NCBI GenBank assembly: GCA_963978895.1 | Contig: OZ022246.1 | Span: 10,134,294-10,198,293, forward strand | Reading direction: 5' to 3' | DNA: 64,000 nucleotides | From: Erpobdella octoculata | Lineage: Eukaryota; Annelida; Clitellata; Hirudinida; Erpobdellidae | Shown here: positions 12,424 to 27,347 of the stretch, one piece after another | Layout: each line of letters starts with the position of its first letter | Position numbering within the stretch: position 1 is the stretch's first letter | The notes under the pieces: model-generated | What the model was told of the DNA's origin: nothing | Databases searched by the model: none | Seen by the model: only the letters and a program-made list of their open reading frames with translations | Translations under genes and position numbers: made by a program

Positions 12424-12690
12424 TTATTGCAGCCAATCATATTTCTGCCGAGAGAATAATATAATTCTATCAAAATGTTTATTTAATTTGTTCGTTTTGA
12501 TGATTTCTCCCTGCAAGTCATGAAAGTTCATCTCAAAGACCTTTTTGAAATTATATTCATTGACCTTCAATTTTCCATCTTCAGTCGTGATCTCCTTGGT
12601 TATGATTTTCGAGATGCTGATCACGAATCTTTACTTGTGGTTATTTAAAACAACATCGAGGGCTACTTGCAAACACATATATGAGTATGT
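12424..12690 (-). pseudogene. Unidentified coding-like fragment
   Basis: On the minus strand a frame with gene-like composition runs from about 12690 to a TAA at 12424-12426. It includes LQVALDVVLNNHK, one TAA stop, then ISKIITKEITTEDGKLKVN and, at the end, LFSRQKYDWLQ. Codons vary normally and lack the AT monotony of the surroundings. GTAAAGA directly after NNHK could be a splice donor, but no acceptor leaves a reasonable intron. I do not recognise the family. It could be the last exon of an undetected gene or a decayed copy. Confidence 0.3.
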
Positions 12691-12739
12691 AGGTACTGAT
12701 GGTGGCTATGAAATGTATGAATGCTGACCACGTCAAAAT

Positions 12740-14282
<1,543 letters not shown>

Positions 14283-15263
14283 TCAGTCAACTGGTTTAGT
14301 AGACGAAGCATCCTGAAGTAACTTCAGGGAGTAATCAGTAAACTCCTGGAATTTCGATACGGCGACAGCTGAGTGATGCGAAATGAGCGATAGATTGTGA
14401 GGAGACCTTAGATATGTGACCAGATCTTGGTCGCAGTTGACATTCATTTTATTCTCGGAGACGTTCTGCGCTTCACCGCTGCTCTCGTCAGACAAACAAG
14501 ATGTCAGCGATTCTGTCGAACCGTCATTTATCGAATAATTTCGCTTTTCTTTCTGCCGTCGATTGCAAAACCAAACGCGAACGACTTCACGCTCCAATTG
14601 AAGTTCATCAGAAAGTCTTGCGATGTCGTTTGCAGATGGTTTCGGTTGTTGAACAAAAGCCTTCTCTAGAGCTCCTTTAACGGTGTTTTCTATGCTGGTT
14701 CTTTTTTTTCTCTTTCGACCTTGGTTGGCAATTTTATCTATTCCAGATGGTGAACTTCGACTCGAATCGGCTTCTTCGAGCCATTTTTGCAACAACGGTT
14801 GAAGTTTCCACATGTTTTTCAAGCTCAGCTGAAGGGCTTCGAAACGGCAAATAGTCGTTTGCGAGAAAACATTGCCATAAAGGGTGCCCAGTGCAAGTCC
14901 AACGTCTGCCTGAGTGAAACCCAGTTTGATGCGACGTTGTTTGAACTGCTTGGCAAACTGTTCGAGATCTTCAGAGAGTGCATGTTCTTCATCGTCGTCT
15001 GAGTTTGTTTGTGTTTCTGAAATGAAGGTCATCGAAGTTGGGTTGTTATCACTGATACGACACAAGTAGTCATCGTTCCGAACGACCTTTTCATCATTAA
15101 GACCTTCTGGATTGTTCTTTTTTCTGTCTAAAACCGAATAGTTTTCCTGATAATAAGCAGACCATTCTTTGCATTCAACGTTTTGATTGTGCTGCTCAAA
15201 TCGAATATTCGAAATGTAATCCGAAGATGAAATGTCAGCGTTGTTCATATTTTGATTTAACAT
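14283..15263 (-). CDS. POU class III-type homeodomain transcription factor (intronless)
   Basis: The single-exon frame encodes 326 residues. A POU-specific domain spans about residues 93-167 ([50 protein letters not shown]). A linker of about 14 residues follows, then a POU homeodomain at about 182-241 ([29 protein letters not shown], and the recognition helix [15 protein letters not shown]). The combination and the absence of introns match POU class III (Brn-1/2/4, Oct-6 type); [13 protein letters not shown] departs from the usual LSFKNMCKLKPLL. The protein acts in the nucleus on octamer-type sites. The N-terminal region is short (about 92 residues, Asn- and Asp-rich) and lacks the long homopolymer runs common in vertebrate relatives. 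The start is the first ATG of the frame; a second is at codon 6. Confidence 0.93.
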   Translation of the reverse strand: MLNQNMNNADISSSDYISNIRFEQHNQNVECKEWSAYYQENYSVLDRKKNNPEGLNDEKVVRNDDYLCRISDNNPTSMTFISETQTNSDDDEEHALSEDLEQFAKQFKQRRIKLGFTQADVGLALGTLYGNVFSQTTICRFEALQLSLKNMWKLQPLLQKWLEEADSSRSSPSGIDKIANQGRKRKKRTSIENTVKGALEKAFVQQPKPSANDIARLSDELQLEREVVRVWFCNRRQKEKRNYSINDGSTESLTSCLSDESSGEAQNVSENKMNVNCDQDLVTYLRSPHNLSLISHHSAVAVSKFQEFTDYSLKLLQDASSTKPVD

Positions 15264-15403
15264 ATATTATTTTGAAAATGAAAAAAAAACTTTTTCTAAA
15301 TGTCTTAAAATAATTAATTATCAAATATTTCACGTCTGCATCGTGCAAAGTTGTCGAATCTTCACGCCGACCAACAACGATGGGACGACAGAAAACGAAG
15401 GCC

Positions 15404-15411
15404 ATTTATAT
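15404..15411 (-). promoter_or_regulatory. TATA-like element upstream of the POU gene
   Basis: ATATAAAT on the minus strand, in GC-richer context (TTCCATATAAATGGCC), lies about 140 bases before the start codon. It would place transcription start near 15375, giving a 5' leader of about 110 bases. Confidence 0.4.
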
Positions 15412-15420
15412 GGAACAGTG

Positions 15421-15850
15421 CGACGGCCTATTGCAAGCATCACTAATGTTTCAACTGTAACTGTTTAATGAGACGGAAATAAAATTATATCCTCGTATTA
15501 ATGCGTAAGAATAAAACAGTTTTACTAACAATTGTATTTTTTTAACAAAGTATTTTTATTCGAGCTAAAAAATTATTGCCAAACAAAACACTAAATTCTC
15601 TGCAAATTTGAATAGATTTATTAATTTTGAGCTTTTGCACGTTTCGTCGCAAAAAGCGCTTTCATCCGCGACATGTACTCATAATTTAAAATTTAAAATT
15701 TTTATAACTTTTTTGTTATAAAAAGATGTACTTATAGTCTAAGAATCTTAGACTTTGTGTTGATTTTTTCAAAGATAGATGTACATTTAATCTAAATATT
15801 TTATACTTTTTTTCTCTGTAGATTTTAAAGAAGTTGAGTTTTCTTCTGAC
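15421..15850. other. Stretch between POU gene and LINE, nothing recognised
   Basis: AT-rich sequence without visible genes; it may hold upstream control sequence of the POU gene. Confidence 0.4.
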
Positions 15851-16835
15851 TTTATTCAATTGTCTCGAAATTTGCTGATGACACAAAGTTATCCATGAAA
15901 GTAGAGTGTGAGCTGGATGCCGACATTTTAAGAAAAGATCTTGCAAAAATATACCAATGGTCCCTAGACTGGCAAATGATGTTCAACGTAGATAAATGCT
16001 CAGTGATGCACATGGGTAAGAGAAATCAAGAGTTTCAGTATGAGATGGGAGGAATATTGTTGAAGACATCTGAAGAGGAAAGAGATCTGGGAGTTGTAGT
16101 ACACAATAGCGGCAAACCATCAAGACAGTGTGCGGAAGCAGCAAAGCGAGCCAATAAGATTTTAGGATTGGTCAAGAGAACAATAATAAGTCGAAACCAG
16201 GAAATAATTATCAGACTATACAAATGTTTGGTAAGACCACATCTAGAATATTGTGTACAAGCTTGGAGCCCTGTTTTAAAAAAGGACATCGTAGTGTTGG
16301 AGAAGGTACAAAGGAGGGCTACAAAGTTGATTAAGCATTTAAGCCAGTTACCTTACGAAGAAAGATTAAAACAATGCGGCTTAACAACTCTAGAGAAAAG
16401 GAGAAGTAGGGGTGACTTGATCGAAGCCTACAAGATAATAACAGGAAAAGAGGATTTAACACCAGCAATGTTTTTCGAACAACCACCGATTCAAAGCACT
16501 AGGGGACATAGATTCAAGCTATTTAAAAAACAAGAAAAGACTTTAAAAAAGGCTTTTTTTAGTTCTAGAGTGGTAAACATATGGAATGACTTGGACGATG
16601 ACACTGTAGCATCTGAGACTACCACATCTTTTAAAGTAGCGCTATCCAGGCATGGATACTGATTTTTTATGCAATTATTTATTTTTTATTAGTTTATTTA
16701 TCTATTATTATCATATATTTTATTTTATTCTATCTATTATTATTTTTAATTCGAAGTGGTTGTCTATAGGCGTAAAGTCTTCTAAACCACTATAATAAAC
16801 GTTATCTTATCTTATCTTATCTTATCTTATCTTAA
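15850..16835 (+). mobile_element. 5'-truncated non-LTR retrotransposon (LINE), RT C-terminal part
   Basis: The plus frame from about 15862 to 16662 encodes the last part of a reverse transcriptase: FADDTKL at the start (the catalytic YADD-type box), then NVDKCSVMHMGK, ERDLGVVV, LYKCLVRPHLEYCVQAWSP, VQRRATKLI, LPYEERLK, LEKRRSRGDLIEAYKI, and VVNIWNDLDDDTV near the end. This layout is that of CR1/jockey-type LINEs. Everything upstream of the catalytic box is missing, as expected of an incomplete copy. The 3' untranslated region ends AATAAACG followed by a (TTATC)n tail (16801-16835). The surviving frame of over 250 codons has no stop, so the insertion is fairly young. Confidence 0.88.
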
Positions 16836-17129
16836 TTTTTTGTAGATACTTGCACAATACATTAAACAACTTTTGAAATTGGAATTTTTATAGCTTTTCT
16901 GGCAAATCAAACAAATATAAGATACTTGTACAATACAGTAAACTCGTTTTTAAATTGGAATTTTTCATAGCATTTTTAGCAAATCAAACAAATATTATAT
17001 TGCCAAATGTTGCAGTAAAAATTTTAAGCTAGCTGTGAACAAATTTCAAAATCAGCCCATTTTTTAATTATTATTATTGCCAAATGCTTTATTAAATTTA
17101 AAATTTTCCCATTTCTTTATTGGTTTATA
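16836..17129. other. AT-rich stretch, nothing recognised
   Basis: Contains two imperfect copies of a short unit (GATACTTG then ACAATACA near 16845 and 16921); no gene seen. Confidence 0.4.
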
Positions 17130-17136
17130 TCGGTAA

Positions 17137-17170
<34 letters not shown>

Positions 17171-17221
17171 TATAGTTTATAGTCTTTTACACCATGTGTT
17201 TTAAGACGCATCGGTAAAGTT
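17130..17221 (-). mobile_element. Truncated SINE-like insertion with 11-bp target duplication
   Basis: TCGGTAAAGTT occurs at 17130-17140 and again at 17211-17221. Between them, read on the minus strand, lies about 42 bases followed by a run of about 28 A. The 42 bases (GTCTTAAAACACATGGTGTA, AAGACTATAAACT) match the 3' end of the repeat at 61327-61495. This is a short 5'-truncated retroposon copy with intact target duplication. Confidence 0.8.
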
Positions 17222-17485
17222 ATTGCCGATTAATATAAATAATGAATATTCATGGTACCAAAAAGACTCTAATCGTTTTCGGGGGCCATCTTGGCATCTC
17301 ACTCAAAACTTGCTCATCTCCGATATACCTATTTTATATATATGGTTGTACATGGGTAATTTTGACCTGGAAAGTTTTTTATCAAATAACAAAGTTAAAA
17401 TAAAATTTTTAATTAAAAAATACCTTCTACTCTTTGAGCTATACATCCATGCCAAATTTCGTTAAAATTGGTCTAGCGGTTTGGA

Positions 17486-19182
17486 CAGTGGCGTAGCTAG
17501 GGTCTTCTGCGCCCGGGGACAAAACACAAAATCTGCGCCCCCTACATAAAATCTGTCAAACTACATAAAATATAATAACTGTCGTACTCAGTATTTGCAT
17601 GTAGGCTACAGTTTCTGGCGCCTATATACATATATTTCAGTGTATTTAAATTTCTATATGCTTATTGCACCTTACATCATAATTGTATTATTCTTTCTTA
17701 GTTTTTACTATTATACTGTTTTTCTTACAATTACAAAATATTAATGAATATGATCATGTATATAATTAGATTCTTTCAATTTATTTTCCAGTAGATTTTA
17801 TAATTCTGTATTTTTCTTGTCCGCTGAGTCAGAAGTGCGAAAGAAAAATTATAAAATTTAAAAACAAAACAACAGATAGGTATTGTCTAAAATTGTGGTT
17901 AAAAATGAGCTGAGTTTTAAGCAAAATTTATTTTTCTTGCTTTTACTGCAGCAAACTGGTTAATTATATCATCAAAATCAATCTGTTCAAGAACTTCCTT
18001 CTCCACACTCATTAAGGCCAGATCGATAAGTCTATCTTGTCCCATAGATGCTCGAAGGTAGGAAAGAATTATTTTTAATTTACTGAAGGATCGCTCACAA
18101 CAGCTGGCAATCGTGACAGCTATGGTAAGAAGGATTTGTAGAACAACACGCAAATTTGGAAAAACATCTTCTCCGTAACTAACAATGAACGACAAGAGTT
18201 CTGTAGGAGTCTTTGGTGCAGTATCCTGGCGGGTCTCAAGGAGCATTCTGCAGTCACATATTTCATTTAATAACTCAATTCCTTCAACATCCGAGTCATA
18301 AAAATTTCCAAATTCAATACAATGATGACGGAGACTGTCAAGATCTTTGTCATTCAAAAGTTTGTCTACATCAAGTAAGAATCCGAATTTGAAGTTCAGA
18401 TCTTTGAGACGAGTAAACCTTGTTGTCATCTCCTGTTGAAGTCAATCTAAAATACTTTTTATGATCCGAACAATTTCTTCTGCCGAAAGTCCTGCATCTC
18501 GGGCAAGTTCTCCAAGCATCCTTCACCGTCGCCTGATTCTACTTTCTACAGCAACACCCCATAGCTCACATCTTTCCTTTGCTTTTAGCACTGAATCATT
18601 GCTGGATGCAAACCGATGCTGTCGCATCCTCCCAGTCTGTTCAATGTGTATTGTGTAAATTTGTTTGTTTCAGTAAAATTTCATTCCACTGCTGCAGGCA
18701 CATGATAAAGTTATTACTGTGCACTCAGACTCAATGCTACATATTTCTCAAAACAGATTTTACTAGTTTATATTCATAATTGTAATACATAGACTCAGTA
18801 TATTAGTGCTATTATTAAGTCCCGAGTCCAATGTCTATGTGTCATACTAAGGAAGATTATCTACATTATCATCCATTTCTCCAGCAGCCCGTTGGTCCCG
18901 TGAGACAAAAACGAAACTAAACTTAGTAGTAGCAGTTATGTATAGGCGGCTACACTGACTAACCCAATGTAGCTATACCACGGATATACTATATAGAGCA
19001 TAATCTATACAAGCTTTTAACTGCACTGCTTGACTTGACCTGCACTGTTCTAAAGAAGAGGCATAGAATTTACTAGGTAAAGCAAAATAATAATTAAAAA
19101 ATTTTGGTCACTGATATTGCGCCCCCTCCAGCCCTGCGCCTGGGGACAACTGTCCTCCCCTGCCCCCCTCCCTACGCCACTG
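17486..19182 (-). mobile_element. hAT transposon with 8-bp target duplication
   Basis: The left end is CAGTGGCGTAGCTAGGG; the right end, inverted, is CAGTGGCGTAGGGAGGG. The 8-bp sequence GGTTTGGA flanks both sides (17478-17485 and 19183-19190), the hallmark of hAT insertion. The 1.7-kb element contains only the C-terminal third of a transposase on the minus strand, so it is an internally deleted, non-autonomous copy. Confidence 0.9.
17917..18429 (-). pseudogene. hAT transposase C-terminal fragment (dimerisation domain)
   Basis: The 170-codon frame ends in the hAT C-terminal dimerisation region: FPNLRVVLQILLTIAVTIAS, CERSFSKLKIILSYLRASM, then RLIDLALMSVE. This matches the ZMYM/TTF-type hAT transposases. 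The zinc-finger and catalytic parts upstream are missing or broken: the sequence between 18430 and the right terminus has no continuous frame. The remaining fragment is intact, so it may be recently active, recently copied or simply young. Confidence 0.85.
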
Positions 19183-19230
19183 GGTTTGGATAAGATAAAC
19201 AAACAGACAGACAGACAAACACTCATTTTT

Positions 19231-19345
19231 ACACACTTTTATTTAACTTGACTTTTCTGTCTGTGGTCAAATTTTTTCAATTGATTTTTCACCAACTTTT
19301 AGACAAGTTAGAACTTTGAAACTTCCAGCATAGACTTTAGCCAGC
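19231..19345 (+). repeat. Dispersed repeat, family A
   Basis: It starts ACACACTTTTATTTAACTTG, then a TCTGTCTGTGGTCAAATTTT tract, and shares this order with 60411-60550 and 62479-62625. Confidence 0.55.
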
Positions 19346-19395
19346 CACCAAAACAATATTCAATAGTTTCCGAAGCGATTTAATCATTATCTATC

Positions 19396-19660
19396 TACAC
19401 GGCGTTGCCCGGGGTTTTTAGAGATTTTTCTCTCTCGCTCCCGTTTCCTTCTCCGCTTGTTTTCCCGTTCTTGCTTGCTCTCCCGGCCGTTCCTGGTCGC
19501 TTTCTCGCTCCCGATCGCCTTCACGCTTTCCCGTTTACTTTCTTTTTCCCGCTAGCTCTTTTGATCTTGGTCGCTTGGTTGCCCGGGGTTTTTAGAATGC
19601 TTGTCTTTCTCGCTCCCGGTCGCTTTCCCGCACTCAGTTGTTTTTCGTTCCCGCTACCGC
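19396..19660 (-). mobile_element. Helitron-like 3' ends, inverted, two partial copies
   Basis: Read on the minus strand, GC-rich purine arrays (GGGAGCGAGAAAG and CGACCGGGAACGG types) lead into CCCCGGGCAACGCCG near 19400. A second, partial copy with CCCCGGGCAACC lies near 19578. The terminal CTAG is not preserved at 19396. The outer part (19630-19665) matches 24074-24115 and 27092-27133 in inverse orientation. Confidence 0.6.
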
Positions 19661-19662
19661 TC

Positions 19663-19665
<3 letters not shown>

Positions 19666-19696
<31 letters not shown>

Positions 19697-19940
19697 TAGC
19701 TGACCCAGCAAACGTTGTTTTGCCTTTTAAATTATTTTGGTTTTTTTATTTAAAGTTTAATGTACAAAATTATGACAATTTAAAAAAATTCACATCGAAG
19801 AGCAATCGAGTGTACAATGCCCATGGTTTTTTAAAGTTTTTCTATCGTTCTTCTCTTTTGCTCAAAATTTCGTCTGAGTTTTGTGTTCCGTTACACTCAA
19901 TAATTTTTAAACAAAAGAAGACTACCTTCAATTAATATAT
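19666..19940. repeat. (TA)n followed by a Helitron-like start
   Basis: A 30-base (TA)n run is followed by ACTAGCTGACCCAGCAAACG and TTGTTTTGCC. I know this start from widespread invertebrate repeats. The rest is AT-rich without features. Confidence 0.45.
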
Positions 19941-20160
19941 AAGAAAAGGGAGAGTTTAATGAAACAAAAATTCTTCAGTGCAAGGGTGACGAATGAATGG
20001 AATAAATTGGAGAATGAAGTTGTGAATGCTGAAACTGTTGAAGAATTTAAAATTAAATTATGTAAATATGGTTTTTCAATGTTTGATGGTGGATCTCACA
20101 CACGATTATTATTAATTGTTCTGATTCACTTTAAAATAAACGTTATGTTATGTTATGTTC
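19940..20160 (+). mobile_element. LINE 3'-end fragment
   Basis: The frame contains KQKFFSARVTNEWNKLENEV and ETVEEFKIKLCKYGF, the last residues of a CR1-type LINE protein. The 3' end reads AATAAACG followed by (TTATG)n, a different tail unit from the copy at 16801. Confidence 0.75.
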
Positions 20161-20693
20161 AATCAGATCAGCCCCCCACTGAGAAATTCTAAATCCACCG
20201 CTGCAAGCAAGTTAATCGATACGAGAACTTCTTGCCACACAAATTAGACACGGGATCTTGAGATAGGAATTTAAAAACCAGAGATGCTACGCGTCCCTCT
20301 GTAGACCAGCAATATACACACATGTGAATATTTTGAGCACCTAATAACTAGGTCACAAAACTGTAACATCTGCTGAGAAAAGTAGGAACAACCAAAGTAC
20401 TTCCACAAGTAGTAATTCATACTTGAGGTGTAAACAAAGTCTCAACCCCCTCTGAGGGATGGGCCAGCTGATGAGTCATAAAGCTGGACATAAATTACAA
20501 GAATTGAACGATGACTGGTTCTATAGCAAAAGACAGATAAAATGCAAACACTTTTACAGCACAGTCTCAAAAATTTTATATAATATGAATGCTATATTAA
20601 TTAAATTATCCAAAATTATTAAGAAAAATATAAATAGTGAAACGAAAAGCAATCAATGTAAAGATAACAACGCATCTTTAAATGGACGCCAAT
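20161..20693. other. Downstream region of the CIR1-like gene
   Basis: Presumed 3' untranslated and intergenic sequence. No canonical AATAAA is seen close after the stop on the minus strand; TATAAA near 20575 is the nearest variant. Confidence 0.4.
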
Positions 20694-23484
<2,791 letters not shown>

Positions 23485-23745
23485 GTTTATGTATGTACTT
23501 ATATAAGCTGAAACGTAATGTAAAGTTTTTAATACTAAACTACTGAAAACAACGCTAAATATTAATAAAATATTCAAGAAAATTGGCCTCCAGCCTAATC
23601 GGTTCAATAAACTTTATTTTTTGTTTACATTGAATGGCCTAGGCAAAGAACACAGACATAAAAATTATTATAATCTATTTACCTAATTCAGCTGGATATT
23701 TGTGATATGTACCACAAGAAGTTAATAAGAAAATTTTTAAAATTG

Positions 23746-24076
<331 letters not shown>

Positions 24077-24130
24077 CGGTAACGGGAACGAAAAACAACT
24101 GAGTGCGGGAAAGCGACCGGGAACGAGGAA

Positions 24131-24251
24131 GATGTTCTTATTACTTTCTAAAGAGTTTCACTTTATAAGCTTCAAAAAAGGTACTAGACCGTAATATTAC
24201 TACGAGATCAAATGAAAGTTATACTGCACCTTTCTTATTGTAAGTTCTATA

Positions 24252-24313
<62 letters not shown>
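24131..24313. repeat. 125-bp dispersed sequence ending in (TA)n, copy 1
   Basis: 24131-24255 (GATGTTCTTATTACTTTCTA at its start, GTTCTATACTTATA at its end) recurs with no difference that I can see at 27163-27287 in unit 2 and at 35749-35873 in the exchanger gene. All three copies end in a (TA)n run. Confidence 0.8.
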
Positions 24314-24315
<2 letters not shown>

Positions 24316-25836
24316 CTCGTGACGGTGTTTCTGTCCAAACTCCTCCGAAACGGCTGAACCGATTTTTATGAAATTTTTTGTGTGCGTAGGTAAGTCTGAA
24401 GATAGGTACACAAAAAATGTCATAGTATATAAATGAGATTTTGTGTGTAAGTAACTTATTCATTGCTACACCCAGGGGCGCCCACCCCTCCCTGGCTGCT
24501 GGAGGCAGACTCCCCTTCTCTTTTTTTATCTCCCTTCTTTTTCTTTATTCCGCTTTTCCCGGTCCCAAATGTACGTTTAAACTAAAAGTAGATATTAAGC
24601 TGGCATACTTCAAAAATTACCTGCAAATTGACAATATTGCCACATTCAAATACCAGTAAAATTATAAGCTTTTTCAATCTTTATTTAAAAAATTACATCA
24701 CTATGAATAAAATTAGGCATTGTCTAATAAAGAAGGTGCGCTCAAAGAGTGGGAGTAGCACAAGCAACACGGAAATAATGTCATCATTTCTTTCTTAACT
24801 GTACAAGCAAGTCTTTTTCTGATGATATTATCATGAGGGCTGACAAATAATCATCTGAAATTGATGATTGAAGTCTATTTTTAAATGTTTTTATTTAGCT
24901 TCACTCGTCTCTCTGTTTGTTTGTCTATGGTGATCAAATTTTAGAAATAAAAATTCACCTACTTTTCGACCGCGTAGAGTTCTAAAACTTTCAGAAAAGC
25001 TTTATTCTGGATGACAATACATGAATTGAATGTTTCCGACATGAATTAGGCCTTCTTTACAATTTTGAATTTCAAGTTGACCGTTACAGGTAAAAGCAAA
25101 TTCGACTAACATTCATCAACGTAGATCTTTGAAACTTTCAGAATACCTGTATTCTCGATAACAATATTTGATTAAAAATTTTAATCTGTTTACTCAAATA
25201 AAGAGACAAATAAAAGCAAATTTTAATTTATTTTTTATCTCTACTTGTTGATGATCTTCAGTTTACTTAAAGCCCTTTCAGCTAAGACATTAGAAACTTC
25301 AAGACAAGCAAATATGCTATACAGACTGTACAAATTTGGAAAACAATTGCAATGGTTTCATTAATGCATATCGTTGCCACTGTCGTTCTTCGTTCAGCTT
25401 TGCGTCATTTTCTGCCATGATGACATCTTGTTGCCAATGTCAGACTCAACATCAGCATCTTTAATGTGGTCTTCTTCCTTATCAGATTGCCCTTAATCAT
25501 CGCAACCTTTTTGTAGGAGATCATCAGTATTAGTAGTAGTGCTATTTTGAGACAGGAGACATAACGTTGTTTTGAAGCCTGACATTTCAGCTGCGACGGC
25601 ATTGGCATCAGCTCCATAAAATTGGCAAATCATTTCAATGTCAGAACTGTTTATAGAATTATCACAAAAAGAGTCTGAGGTGTGAACAACGACAATTGCT
25701 GCATGAATGTAAGGTTCTGTTGCTTGAATCTGCTACACATCTGAAAACTTTTTTAACCGTAAAACAAAAGCTCAGGGGGGGGGGAGAATTTTTCCTCCCT
25801 AGCTTTGCGAGGAAATATTTGCCTCCTAGCCCCATC
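24314..25836 (+). mobile_element. Helitron 5' part with truncated hAT, unit 1
   Basis: After (TA)n, the sequence AGCTCGTGACGGTGTTTCTG and CTCCTCCGAAACGGCTGAAC resembles the start of Helitron-like repeats known from many invertebrates. A hAT element starts at 24473 (CAGGGGCGCCCA) after GCTACACC. It loses its right terminus at the duplication junction, about 33 bases short of the complete copy in unit 2. Confidence 0.75.
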
Positions 25837-26528
25837 TGATATTGATTCAATAAATCTTCTTGCTTCTTCTTTTCGAATTCCGCTTTCTGCTCTGCCATCC
25901 ATACCTTTCAGATATAAACACGGTATAAGTATCGATCATAAATTAAAATTCAATACATTTTCTCATTTTAAAGTTCAAAAACATTATAATATTGGTGCTT
26001 TTTACACGCTGAGACAGTGTTCATGATTTACATGTGTGATAATAGAGTCAAAATATGGAACAATTTGAAAAAAAATACCTATTACATCAAATTAATTTAG
26101 TTTATTTAAAGAACAACAAGATCAATATAATTACATTAAGACAACAACAACAAAAAACAAACAAATCTAAAAGGCAATAATCAAGGAGATAATTATCCTG
26201 CAGCAGAACACCCAAAAAGCTATTATATAAGAAATAGATTATTAGTTTAGTTAAGCTAAAATATCAAGAGTAGTTATGATTATGTAATATTGTAGACATT
26301 ATACTGCAAGCATTTACTAAAAAAAGTAAACTGATCTTTTTTGTTAAATAATTAGTCTTGCTGTCTTGCTTAACTCGGCAGAGTAATATCACTCGAAATA
26401 TTTAGTAAATATCAACTAAATAGTTTAATGTTCACATATATTACATAAAATCAAACCCTTTTAATGTTTTCTTTACTTCCAGGATGGAAGAACTTTTTCG
26501 TCATGTAATTATTAAAACCTTTCCCCAT
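25662..26528 (-). pseudogene. Duplicated CIR1 exon 1 and truncated exon 2, fused to hAT sequence
   Basis: Exon 1 is repeated at 26457-26528 with start codon, donor and all 24 codons intact. Exon 2 begins at 25904 but is cut after NQYQ at the junction, near 25838. The frame then runs into hAT sequence (MGLGGKYFLAKLG) and stops at 25662, 45 codons after NQYQ (about 57 past the junction). Exon 2 here has no original donor, so a transcript from this copy would either read through to a chimeric protein or skip to the downstream copy. Transcription runs right to left, so this copy sits upstream of the intact gene and may carry its own promoter. Confidence 0.8.
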
Positions 26529-26794
26529 GTTTATGTATGTACTTATATAAGCTGAAACGTAATGTAAAGTTTTTAATACTAAACTACTGAAAACAACGCT
26601 AAATATTAATAAAATATTCAAGAAAATTGGCCTCCAGCCTAATCGGTTCAATAAACTTTATTTTTTGTTTACATTGAATGGCCTAGGCAAAGAACACAGA
26701 CATAAAAATTATTATAATCTATTTACCTAATTCAGCTGGATATTTGTGATATGTACCACAAGAAGTTAATAAGAAAATTTTTAAAATTGATATA

Positions 26795-27094
<300 letters not shown>

Positions 27095-27269
27095 CGGTAA
27101 CGGGAACGAAAAACAACTGAGTGCGGGAAAGCGACCGGGAACGAGGAAGATGTTCTTATTACTTTCTAAAGAGTTTCACTTTATAAGCTTCAAAAAAGGT
27201 ACTAGACCGTAATATTACTACGAGATCAAATGAAAGTTATACTGCACCTTTCTTATTGTAAGTTCTATA

Positions 27270-27271
<2 letters not shown>

Positions 27272-27345
<74 letters not shown>
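27272..27345. repeat. (TA)n array, unit 2
   Basis: Longer by 14 bases than its partner at 24254-24313. Confidence 0.9.

Positions 27346-27347
<2 letters not shown>

Noticed and set aside
14427..15002. Plus-strand frames opposite the POU gene
   Set aside because: They are antisense shadows of the POU-specific domain and homeodomain coding sequence.
19405..19935. 176-codon plus-strand frame starting LFPFPSP-like
   Set aside because: It is the pyrimidine strand of a Helitron-associated array followed by (TA)n.
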